From contig JALLBK010000073.1 of the NCBI GenBank assembly GCA_036940085.1, positions 1-26,848 of the forward strand: a DNA stretch of 26,848 nt. The letters are read 5' to 3'. Position 1 is the first letter of the stretch; every line of letters starts with the position of its first letter. Below, piece after piece: positions 19,909-26,848 of the stretch. The stretch comes from Discostella pseudostelligera (Eukaryota; Bacillariophyta; Thalassiosirophyceae; Thalassiosirales; Thalassiosiraceae). A model generated the notes under the pieces. The model worked only from the letters and a program-made list of their open reading frames with translations, searched no databases and was not told where the DNA came from. Position numbers and translations under genes: made by a program.

Positions 19909-22659
19909 ATGCCCCCCCGCCATGGGCAGAGGATAGCCCTCCTCGTCGTCTTTGTCGCGTCGTTATCATGCATCGGTACTGGTTCAATCTTCTTATGGGG
20001 CTTGATCTACGAGGGGCCCGCCTTTTACAATGGATCAGAATGTCGTATGACGTACTCCCAATTCCAATTCTTGCCCTTGCAAGTGATACAGCCATTATCG
20101 TCGCAAGATTTGACGCGGGAGAGATATCGTCTGCTAAAATTCACTGATGCTCGCGATCCTCGACATAAATATCTCTACCCCCTATCTGGATCAATGATCG
20201 AGAATTATGAATCTCAATCCAAGCCAAGAAAAAGAAAGCACATAAATGAAGACGGCTCGGCTTCAGGACGGCTATTGGATATGAATGACAATTGGTGCCT
20301 CCTCCCTCGAAATAATATTACCAGTGACAAGTTGAGAGAAGCGCCACATCCACACAGAGGTCATCCTGTCCTATACATCCCGGGTCATTGGGGATCGTTT
20401 TCTCAATCTCGATCATTGGGTGCACATGGTACACGATGGACGGGACCCTATACCAAAACTAAGTCAGACCAAGAGATATACGAGTCGTTGCTGTCTGGTA
20501 GAGGGATGCATGATGGCTTGGGTCTACTTATCGATGGGGTCAATGTTTCCTCTTCAGATGATGTTATGGCTTGGCTCACTTCAACTAAATTTCAGCAACA
20601 AAGACAGAACTACTTGAGTGGGTTTGTAATGGATGTGTTTGCCTTAGATTTTGATGGAGAAGGAGCAGCATTGCATTCCTCGTCATTGGTGCGACAGGCG
20701 GATTTCTTTTCGCGGGCTGTACAAACCATCGTAAAAGGCTGCCATCTTCACCCAAACGACCATCCTCACAACGATGTAAATAGTGCTGAACTGCCACTGA
20801 ATATCGATAACAAACGCCTAGGTGGAGGTATCACCATTGTGGCGCATTCTATTGGAGCGTGGGTTGTACGAGTTGCAATGAAAAGACATCCTACACTATT
20901 CGATGAGGGGTATATACGCAACATTGTTACACTTGCATCGCCGCTTGGGTCGATTCCATACTCTGTGGATGCTGGAGTGCATCACTTAGAAAAGGAATTG
21001 AACAATGGTGTCAGGAACGCAGTGGGTGCTGATTTTACCATGATATCAATATCGGGAGGGCTAAGAGATGAGATGATACCTCCAGAAGTTTGTGAAGTTC
21101 CAAACAATCTCGACAACGAATCTACGCGAGGAGTCGTGAGTTCTGCAATCCTTGCATCATCTATCGTAAAAAAGGACAGTACTCCTTCGACAGCAAATGA
21201 TCGATTTGGAATGGATCATCGTGCAATTGTGTGGTGCTTTGATTTGCTGAAAGAAGTCCGTGAGGTTGTCTTCTCATTGGCAGTCGCTACCGACAACGGT
21301 CTGGTGTCCTCGGAACGCATGGACGTCGCGTTGAGGATTATGAATGGAGAACACGATAATATTGGGGTTGGCTCAACACGCAATGAGACGCACAGTACAT
21401 ATCAAGAACAAGTCAACAACCAACAATTGCTATTATTGCGAGTGAAAGGATATTGGAGAACTGTGGCAATTCAGCTGTCTGCACTCTATCATCTCAATAC
21501 TTTGCTGAAATTGTGCATCAGTGCCGCCCTCCTGGATGCATACTTGATTCCATACTTGCATTATCTTCGTGGAGATCAGACGATTACTTCAGTAACAGCA
21601 AGCAGATCCATGTCTGATAGATGTCTGAACATTGCTCTGGGACTACTTGTTATTCCCTCCGTGGCCGTCATGGTAGCATGGACGCGGCAATTCGGGCCAT
21701 GGAAATCGTGCCATGCGCAAGAATGTCACCTTCTTTTGGGAACAATGTTCACACTATCACAAGTGGCCACGACATGTTATTATCTCATTGTGCATGGGGC
21801 GTTTGCTCTCTTGGCACTCATTTCGATAATGCTAACTCCAACACGCACGGATTTCATGGATAAGTCAGTTCATGCGAAGAAAACGACATTCTGGGGCTTG
21901 TTTTTCCAACTGAGTGTTCAGCAACTATGCCCGCTGGCATTGCTATTCTTCCCTTTGACAGTGTTCACGTGTTTCATTGCCAATATATTTATTTTTGGAA
22001 ATGAGGATCTGGTCTGGAATATACATGCTCTCGCTTCGTATTCCTTCATAACTCTATTGATACACAACTTGGTTTATCTGATCGCCGCTGCATGCCAACG
22101 TGCTTCTCCGTTGAGTTTCGGGAATCGAAGGAGTGAAATCATTGTAATCATACTTTCAATGGTCAAGGATGCATGTGGAAAGGTACTGTATGCATTCAGT
22201 TTGACGACGCAATGGGGACAGACTGAAGTGCATTCCTACAGCACGTGGGTATTCGCAGCCATGGCATTTGCTGCCAGCGCTGTCTTCCGAACTCACGATG
22301 CCATGGCCCAGAACTTTGCATCCTATTGGAAACAAACAAAAATGAACGCTGGCAATGGTGATACTGCAACTGGATCAAGTCATATTCAGCTGGACACTTT
22401 GAACAGTGTGGCACTCCAATCAAGATTCGTAAATGTTACAAGCGCATGCCTTGCATGCTTTTTCACTTGGAACGTGTCACGAAATGACGGCGTTCTAGAC
22501 GATATTATGATTCCAATATATACTTCCATTGTGGTCATCGAGACGTATCTGAAGTGTCTATCATATTCATATGCGGTGATTGATGCGTGCTCGGCTATCA
22601 CCAACAATGAATTATTATTACATTGCGATAGCCCCAAGAACCATGACAAAAATGAGTAA
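19909..22659 (+). CDS. PGAP1: GPI inositol-deacylase (PGAP1/Bst1)
   Basis: The protein has 916 aa in one exon, with an ATG at 19909. An N-terminal membrane span (about 8-33) precedes a lumenal lipase domain. Family blocks are visible: VLYIPGHWGSFSQSRSLGA at about 154-172, DVFALDFDGEGAALH about 242-256, the nucleophile elbow VAHSIGAWVVR with Ser314, TLASPLGSIP about 341-350, a GLRDEMIPP block with Asp387 and DHRAIVWC with His437. Ser314, Asp387 and His437 make a complete catalytic triad. The C-terminal half has about eight hydrophobic spans. PGAP1/Bst1 removes the acyl chain from the inositol of newly attached GPI anchors in the ER, which allows ER exit and quality control of GPI proteins. Nothing suggests loss of activity. 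Its stop is only 34 bp from the NAA40 stop, so the 3' ends of the transcripts probably overlap. Confidence 0.93.
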   Translation: MPPRHGQRIALLVVFVASLSCIGTGSIFLWGLIYEGPAFYNGSECRMTYSQFQFLPLQVIQPLSSQDLTRERYRLLKFTDARDPRHKYLYPLSGSMIENYESQSKPRKRKHINEDGSASGRLLDMNDNWCLLPRNNITSDKLREAPHPHRGHPVLYIPGHWGSFSQSRSLGAHGTRWTGPYTKTKSDQEIYESLLSGRGMHDGLGLLIDGVNVSSSDDVMAWLTSTKFQQQRQNYLSGFVMDVFALDFDGEGAALHSSSLVRQADFFSRAVQTIVKGCHLHPNDHPHNDVNSAELPLNIDNKRLGGGITIVAHSIGAWVVRVAMKRHPTLFDEGYIRNIVTLASPLGSIPYSVDAGVHHLEKELNNGVRNAVGADFTMISISGGLRDEMIPPEVCEVPNNLDNESTRGVVSSAILASSIVKKDSTPSTANDRFGMDHRAIVWCFDLLKEVREVVFSLAVATDNGLVSSERMDVALRIMNGEHDNIGVGSTRNETHSTYQEQVNNQQLLLLRVKGYWRTVAIQLSALYHLNTLLKLCISAALLDAYLIPYLHYLRGDQTITSVTASRSMSDRCLNIALGLLVIPSVAVMVAWTRQFGPWKSCHAQECHLLLGTMFTLSQVATTCYYLIVHGAFALLALISIMLTPTRTDFMDKSVHAKKTTFWGLFFQLSVQQLCPLALLFFPLTVFTCFIANIFIFGNEDLVWNIHALASYSFITLLIHNLVYLIAAACQRASPLSFGNRRSEIIVIILSMVKDACGKVLYAFSLTTQWGQTEVHSYSTWVFAAMAFAASAVFRTHDAMAQNFASYWKQTKMNAGNGDTATGSSHIQLDTLNSVALQSRFVNVTSACLACFFTWNVSRNDGVLDDIMIPIYTSIVVIETYLKCLSYSYAVIDACSAITNNELLLHCDSPKNHDKNE

Positions 22660-22693
22660 TTGGCAATTCCAATTATGTCACCCCACGCGCAAC

Positions 22694-23680
22694 TCAGAGT
22701 ATCTTGCTCAATATCTCGTAATCACAGTCGTTGTCTCCCCCTCCGGTCGCGGGGTGGTTGCTTGGGCTGCACTGGTCTATTGAATAGCCCCTCCTATCAT
22801 AAAATGCCATGGCATTTATATTCGCTCGAAAGACCGTAAGCATCAATTTCTTCATTTGTAATCGACGGGAAATTATTTCGACCAATGAGAGTAATCTACT
22901 ACCCAGACCCAACTTTTGATGAGATTGATTGATCTGTATTTCGTAGAGGTAGGTTATGGGATGATTCGGTCTGATGTCGTCATCGCATTCGTACCGATAG
23001 TGAATGAATCCGAGGACGATGAGAGGTTCGTTGGTGCATGAATCTGAGGAGTCATTTGAAGGTATTGCTGGTGCAATCGCATCAGTCGTCGTAGGTGGTG
23101 GCGCTGGTTGCATTGGAATTGTTGGTATTTCACTTTTCACATCCACTGCTGCGGCAGATGCAGCATCATTCTCGACCGCGGTAGTGGACTCACTCGACGA
23201 TGTTAATGATGACGATGAAGATAACGCCACTAAAAATCTTGCACTCTCATGCCTCATCTCCGCCTCCTTTTCATGCATATCTAGCCCCCAATGACTATCA
23301 GCATACATGTCGGACATGTTCTTCACAAATAGTTCTAAACATTGACGAAATATGTCGGGTGGTATTAATTGTGATGTATAGTGTCGAAATTGGATATCAA
23401 TTTCATTTTGAGTGGATGATGAATAAGATGATGATCGCAAATGTGACGGAGTCGATAGTTCTGGTGGGTCAAGTTCGGCATTGGCATGCTCAAGGATGCT
23501 GTGAAGTTCAAGTGGGTTGTTTCGACGTCGTCGTCGACGACTTCTCCGCAATGACCGCGGAACGTCATCGTTATCAACCTCATCATTATTACCATCATCA
23601 TCAACCGTCGCCATCTCCATCGATACATTATCAACAACAATCCCTTCTCGGGTCCTCCTGCTTATGGAGGATCTTGCCAT
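22694..23680 (-). CDS. NAA40: N-alpha-acetyltransferase 40 (NatD), histone H4/H2A N-terminal acetyltransferase
   Basis: The protein has 328 aa with an ATG at 23680. After a basic N-terminal region (RRSRRRRRR about 45-53), the family blocks appear in order: LELFVKNMSDMYADSHWGLD at about 115-134, HYRYECDD about 227-234, YLYEIQINQSHQKLGLGSRL about 244-263 with the acetyl-CoA motif QKLGLG (255-260), QMKKLMLTVFRANINAMAFY about 275-294 and DCDYEILSK at the end. NAA40 acetylates the N-terminal Ser of histones H4 and H2A using acetyl-CoA, in nucleus and cytosol. A Ser/Ala/Pro/Thr-rich insertion of about 65 residues (about 153-217) lies between GNAT strands, where other NAA40 proteins have a short turn. 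The upstream region has a cluster of E2F-like boxes, in keeping with histone-linked S-phase demand. Confidence 0.93.
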   Translation of the reverse strand: MARSSISRRTREGIVVDNVSMEMATVDDDGNNDEVDNDDVPRSLRRSRRRRRRNNPLELHSILEHANAELDPPELSTPSHLRSSSYSSSTQNEIDIQFRHYTSQLIPPDIFRQCLELFVKNMSDMYADSHWGLDMHEKEAEMRHESARFLVALSSSSSLTSSSESTTAVENDAASAAAVDVKSEIPTIPMQPAPPPTTTDAIAPAIPSNDSSDSCTNEPLIVLGFIHYRYECDDDIRPNHPITYLYEIQINQSHQKLGLGSRLLSLVEIISRRLQMKKLMLTVFRANINAMAFYDRRGYSIDQCSPSNHPATGGGDNDCDYEILSKIL

Positions 23681-23718
23681 GTTACTCCTACGAGCCGACT
23701 CCGCCGTCCGTCGTCATT

Positions 23719-23845
23719 GTGGCGGAAATGGGAAATGAAAATGGCGGGAAGAATTCCTCCATGTTTTTTGGCGGGAGACGCCTCAGCAGGCTGCAGAGAT
23801 TTGGCGGGAGATGAAAGACACGTGGAAGATAGTTTTGGCGGGCGA
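23719..23845. promoter_or_regulatory. E2F-like box cluster upstream of NAA40
   Basis: Five related boxes lie within about 130 bp, all in + orientation: GTGGCGGAAATG at 23719-23730, AATGGCGGGAAG at 23740-23751, TTTTTTGGCGGGAGAC at 23764-23779, ATTTGGCGGGAGATG at 23799-23813 and GTTTTGGCGGGCGAC at 23831-23845. They start 39 bp upstream of the NAA40 ATG, so some probably overlap the leader. Only one has the exact GGCGGGAA core; the others vary in the last bases. Confidence 0.6.
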
Positions 23846-23849
23846 CTGA

Positions 23850-24607
23850 TGGCCGAGCTTTGAGCGAGCTTTGAGCTTTGCTTGCTAGTGGTCACAACAT
23901 TGTGCGTAATAGAGTGGTTTTAAGGGAGTTTCCGTCGCAACGCGCATGCGACGCGGATGCAACGCGTCGCAAAAGCGTCTGTCCGGCTTTGTGATTTCGA
24001 TTTTTGACAATTGGGAGTCTCTACCCCCAACCAATCCTTGGCCATGGCGGCTGGTGGCATCGTTCGTAGTAGGACCCAGGGACCAGGAAGGTTCTGCCTA
24101 CCATCCCGATGCCAATATCCAATATCATGTGTCACATCTCCACCGGCGCGACGCCATGTTAGCCAATCAGAAAGGCTACTCATACTACGCCTACGCGATG
24201 GCGATGGAGAAGTGCGAGAGCATCGGCGTCGGTGTCGGCATCGGCGAAGCATGCGGCAGTGACGGTGAGCGGAGAGGACAACGCGATGATCGAAATAATG
24301 TAGCTAGGATATCATAAACCTAATATATATCGTATTATCTCTATTATTATTGCTATTGGCCCGTGACTACCTGCGTCCGCTGCGTCGGCGGCGGCATGGT
24401 GGAGGCCGTCCGCCATGGTGTCATCGTCGATGGTAGCTCGGCGGGCATCAATCGATGCGACGTCAAGGGAGGGAGGAGGGGATGGCGGGAAACTTCATAC
24501 TGGTTCCTACATGAGATTCTACGGGGTTGAGGATTTTCAGAATTTGTGACAAGAATTTAGTGACGAGGCCGCAACAAGGCCACGACAAAGATTTGCTGAT
24601 GTAGGCT
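23850..24607. other. intergenic region with no convincing gene
   Basis: The stretch holds tandem GAGCTTTG copies (about 23856-23876), a GC-rich patch rich in GCGACGC/GCGTCGC (about 23937-23985) and one E2F-like box ATGGCGGGAAAC at 24482-24493. An open frame on + (23946-24317, 123 codons, ATG start) has no recognisable domain and ends in a Gly/Val/Ile run; a possible donor GTGAGC sits at about 24265. I do not call it a gene. Confidence 0.5.
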
Positions 24608-24616
24608 GGAATCGAA
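24608..24616 (+). repeat. probable MULE target-site duplication, left copy
   Basis: GGAATCGAA directly abuts the proposed left end of the transposon and matches GGAATTGAA at the right end in 8 of 9 positions. Nine bp is the usual duplication length for Mutator-like elements. Confidence 0.5.
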
Positions 24617-24656
24617 GAGATCGGCTTTTTTGAGTCTGAACGTCAGACACGTCTGA
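24617..24656 (+). repeat. MULE left terminal inverted repeat
   Basis: Forty bp. The blocks TGAGTCTGA (24631-24639) and CAGACACGTCTGA (24644-24656) are exact reverse complements of the right end with the same 4-bp spacing and the same 14-bp distance to the outer edge. The outer 14 bp match only at GAGA and a few other positions. Confidence 0.65.
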
Positions 24657-24789
24657 AAAGCAGACGATCTGAATTTGAGTGGCCGATGTCGTCGATGAGA
24701 GAGAGTCGATTAACAGTCGCACATCGAGATCATTCAGACGCATCTGAGACTCATAAGATTCTGTAAAATAGATGTTAATAAATGGATAA

Positions 24790-26500
24790 TTAATTGGATT
24801 TACGCGTCTGCATGAACTTCTTGAAGTCATGGTAGGAATTGTCGATGGTTGGGATTGTCTGGGAAAGCATCTCGCGTTCTTTCTTCTTCCCCGAACGGTA
24901 GTCATCCAGAATTCCAGCTTGATTCCGGCTCTCCGCTTCCATAATCTCAATGAATTCAATCAGCGAAGGCTTCTTGGGAAACAATGCATTGATCTTGCGA
25001 TTGTAGCTCTCAAGTCTGTTATTTGTCCGGTTCACAACCTCCTTGATATCTCCATAATTACCGATACAAATGTTCCAACTCTTAAGGATTGGCATCCACT
25101 GCTTTGTGAAGTAGGTCCAGAACATGCTCCACTTCACCACACATTCCTCAGACGCGTTGAAGTTGTACATTTGTTCGAGGTAGGGAATTCCATAAGTCGC
25201 CACCTCAGCTTGTGGGAGAATGCATAACAAATCCAGGCCGCCGACCATCATCGCTTCCTTTATCTCTGCTCTAGATGGAAGAAACATCCGACATGAGTTC
25301 CACCTCGTGGGCCTCCGAACTGGTTCTCGAGCTCGTTAATCATCGCTCTCTCGAAGTCACTTGTGAAGGTACTGCAATGAAGCTTCCAATCCGAAAGGAC
25401 AACTTTCTGATTGAATGCTTCCCAATAAGCATGCTCATTCTTATGTGTCATGAGGATGTACACAACAGGTACAAATGAACTCGTCTCGCCATTGAATACC
25501 ATGATAATCAAGCACTGCTGAAAAGGATTTGGGCAACAACTGAATGTCACATCCACAAATAAATCCACTTGCTTTACTTTCAACAATCCGAAGAGAGATG
25601 GATTCCCAAACACCATCTTTCGAATGATCTCGCCTGACTTCTGGGGGTTGGGCATGGTGGATGAGTATTGAAAAAATGGGCGAGCGGTACCTCTCATTTG
25701 AGAGTATTGAGGTACATCCATCACTGTGCTGATTGCATCACCAAGGCCCAATTCAGCACGTGCATCTTTAACCAAACTTTTCACCTGATCCTCACGAATT
25801 CCGCTCCATCCACCTAATCCTTTCGATGTATCATACCTTTTGTCTAGCTCCCCCTTAAGTGTCATCCATATTTTGGCAGGTAACCAACCAAGATTCTCGG
25901 TTGCAAGCTCCTTGGTGTGAATCCTCACTTCAATACTCACATCATTGAACTGCTGCAGCTTCACTTTCTTGTTGGGGCTGATGTCGAAGTTAGATGAGTT
26001 GGCGGTGGAATTGGGAATGGAGTTTGAAGCGGCGCTGGTAATATCTTGAAAGGGAGTGCGCTTGCCGTCATAATTGTAAGTATTGACATCGACACCATTG
26101 ATTGCACAACACTTTCGTGTATGCTGATTCTTCGTCCTCACTTGCGTAATATCACCTCTTCCATCCTTCCCGATAGGCATCATCAACTGTGCTTTACAAT
26201 CACCTTTAACTTTGTGGGAGCAGTAATATTGGACGGAGCATGGATTATTGTTCTTGCGGGTGTATGCAAAACCATCATGGTGTAACGAGTCTGGAGAGAT
26301 GATATCCTTCTCCTTCTTTGTCATCCCTTTGTTTGATTTCTTGCTGTTGAAATGAATGAATTGGAATGATGGGGGAACAAATGCAGCGCAGGGAAGAGCG
26401 GTGAACTGAATGCATTTGCATGGCTAAAATGAAAAAGCAACAATCAAATCACTTACACATCGCCGAAAGGAGGAGGATGGAGGATCTCAGGAGGATTCAT
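24790..26500 (-). pseudogene. MULE transposase, frameshifted
   Basis: The N-terminal part carries a FLYWCH-like zinc region (GFAYTRKNN, YYCSHKVKGDCKAQL, then HTRKCC). The MULE catalytic core follows: LFVDVTF with the first Asp, STFTSDFERA with the second Asp, then GCFFH with the C-x-x-H pair, reading to a stop at 25260-25262. From there a different frame continues with EIKEAMMVGGLDLLCILP, VVNRTNNRLESYNRKIN holding the probable catalytic Glu, and a stop at 24790. Family members normally have about ten or more residues between the FH motif and the EIKEAMM-like segment; these are missing, so a small frameshifting deletion near 25262-25285 best explains the break. Coding similarity extends upstream of the ATG at 26324 to about 26423 (FIHFNSKKSNKG). 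A candidate first exon with ATG at 26500 joins through a 35-bp GT-AG gap (26424-26458), which is doubtful. Confidence 0.75.
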
Positions 26501-26714
26501 GATATCACCACTCAACAATCAAATTAATTGGAATATGGATTCGATGGACGGGGAAGGGTAATGCAACAATCAAAATGCTGATGCGACAATATTCAATGCG
26601 ATGATGAGGCAATGCAACAAATTGAAATGGGTTTTATTCTGGTTTTAAAAGTTGCTGCTAGTGGTTACACGTTTACTATGGTGAGATTTCGGCTCGTCTG
26701 ATTTTGGAAACTTC

Positions 26715-26754
26715 TCAGACGTGTCTGCTAATCAGACTCATTCTCCCATCTCTC
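26715..26754 (-). repeat. MULE right terminal inverted repeat
   Basis: This is the inverse partner of 24617-24656. TCAGACGTGTCTG at 26715-26727 and TCAGACTCA at 26732-26740 are exact complements of the two left-end blocks with identical spacing. Confidence 0.65.
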
Positions 26755-26763
26755 GGAATTGAA
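26755..26763 (+). repeat. probable MULE target-site duplication, right copy
   Basis: GGAATTGAA immediately follows the right inverted repeat; it differs from the left copy only at the sixth base (T for C). Confidence 0.5.
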
Positions 26764-26848
26764 GATCTTCGACGAAAAGTTGAAGGTAGTTTGCTGACGT
26801 TCCTGTGAGTCACAAGTCCCTAACTGGTCCGCGACGCAAGTGCGACGC

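Larger units (their letters stand above)
24617..26754 (-). mobile_element. Mutator-like (MULE) DNA transposon, about 2.1 kb
   Basis: The element is bounded by the 40-bp terminal inverted repeats at 24617-24656 and 26715-26754, flanked by a 9-bp near-identical direct repeat. The transposase gene fills most of the interior on the minus strand. Subterminal sequence holds extra copies of the CAGACG/CGTCTG motif (24661-24673, 24733-24753 and 26695-26702). The transposase reading frame is broken once, and the TSD differs by one base. The insertion is therefore old enough to have decayed slightly, and probably non-autonomous now. Confidence 0.7.

Noticed and set aside
19261..19923. 220-codon minus-strand frame over the plastid gene
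   Set aside because: It overlaps the plastid-protein gene in another frame and crosses the promoter region; the plastid frame has the import signal and an ATG in place.
23946..24317. 123-codon plus-strand frame with ATG in the 23.8-24.6 kb gap
   Set aside because: No recognisable domain, low-complexity end, and equal-length open frames on the other strand. Spliced versions on both strands were tried by eye and gave nothing convincing.
25260..25310. Intron rather than frameshift in the MULE transposase
   Set aside because: The only GT-AG pair there would be about 36 bp and would remove the GCFFH motif needed for the catalytic core.
23937..26848. GCGACGC/GCGTCGC-rich patches at about 23937-23985 and 26828-26848 as ends of a larger nested element
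   Set aside because: The patches share only short words with no consistent spacing or longer alignment, and the window ends inside the second one.
1..26848. CRISPR arrays, bacterial operons, rRNA or tRNA genes
   Set aside because: No regularly spaced direct repeats of that type, no bacterial-style gene strings and no tRNA or rRNA signature were seen by eye; the gene content is eukaryotic.

Overview
This is eukaryotic nuclear DNA, most likely from a diatom and probably a centric, Thalassiosira-like one. The clues are dense genes with few short GT-AG introns (77-151 bp), a small nucleus-encoded protein with a signal peptide followed by the SAFAP plastid-import motif of secondary red-lineage plastids, acidic and low-complexity insertions in conserved proteins, and PIF/Harbinger- and MULE-type transposase relatives. 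The species is inference; the eukaryotic gene content is read directly.

Layout. Genes mostly alternate in strand, so promoters tend to be shared head to head and 3' ends are close together. From the left: a secreted repeat protein (+, 218-1000); translation factor eIF3m (-, two exons, 1218-2754); a protein with a possible REC114-like layout (+, 3308-4591); a kinesin-6-like motor (-, 4842-8000); a small spliced gene carrying only the N-terminal part of a PIF/Harbinger-type protein plus a basic tail (+, 8761-9377); a 1550-residue phosphoinositide phospholipase C-like protein in three exons (-, 9478-14299); HID1 (+, 14792-17560); the Golgi protein TVP23 (+, to 18800); a 48-residue membrane microprotein (-, 18881-19027); a plastid-targeted protein (-, 19158-19556); GPI inositol-deacylase PGAP1/Bst1 (+, 19909-22659); histone N-terminal acetyltransferase NAA40/NatD (-, 22694-23680); about 0.75 kb with no convincing gene; and a MULE DNA transposon (24617-26754) with terminal inverted repeats, a probable 9-bp target duplication and a frameshifted transposase.

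How the parts relate. Several intergenic regions carry clusters of the E2F-type box TTTGGCGGGAAA: before eIF3m/3308, before kinesin-6/8761, before the plastid protein/PGAP1, and before NAA40. The PLC/HID1 intergenic region has none. This suggests cell-cycle (G1/S) control of a motor with likely mitotic function, a histone acetyltransferase and their head-to-head neighbours. HID1, TVP23 and PGAP1 all belong to the ER/Golgi system.

Most notable: (1) the PLC-like protein has lost the second catalytic histidine (Phe at residue 554) and carries about 600 residues of coiled coil between its X and Y halves, so it is probably a scaffold or lipid-binding pseudoenzyme; (2) the E2F-like box clusters; (3) the candidate meiotic REC114-like protein; (4) the possible exapted Harbinger-derived gene; (5) the MULE whose ends can be defined. 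Splice sites were set by reading frame, GT-AG signals and family similarity, without transcript data.
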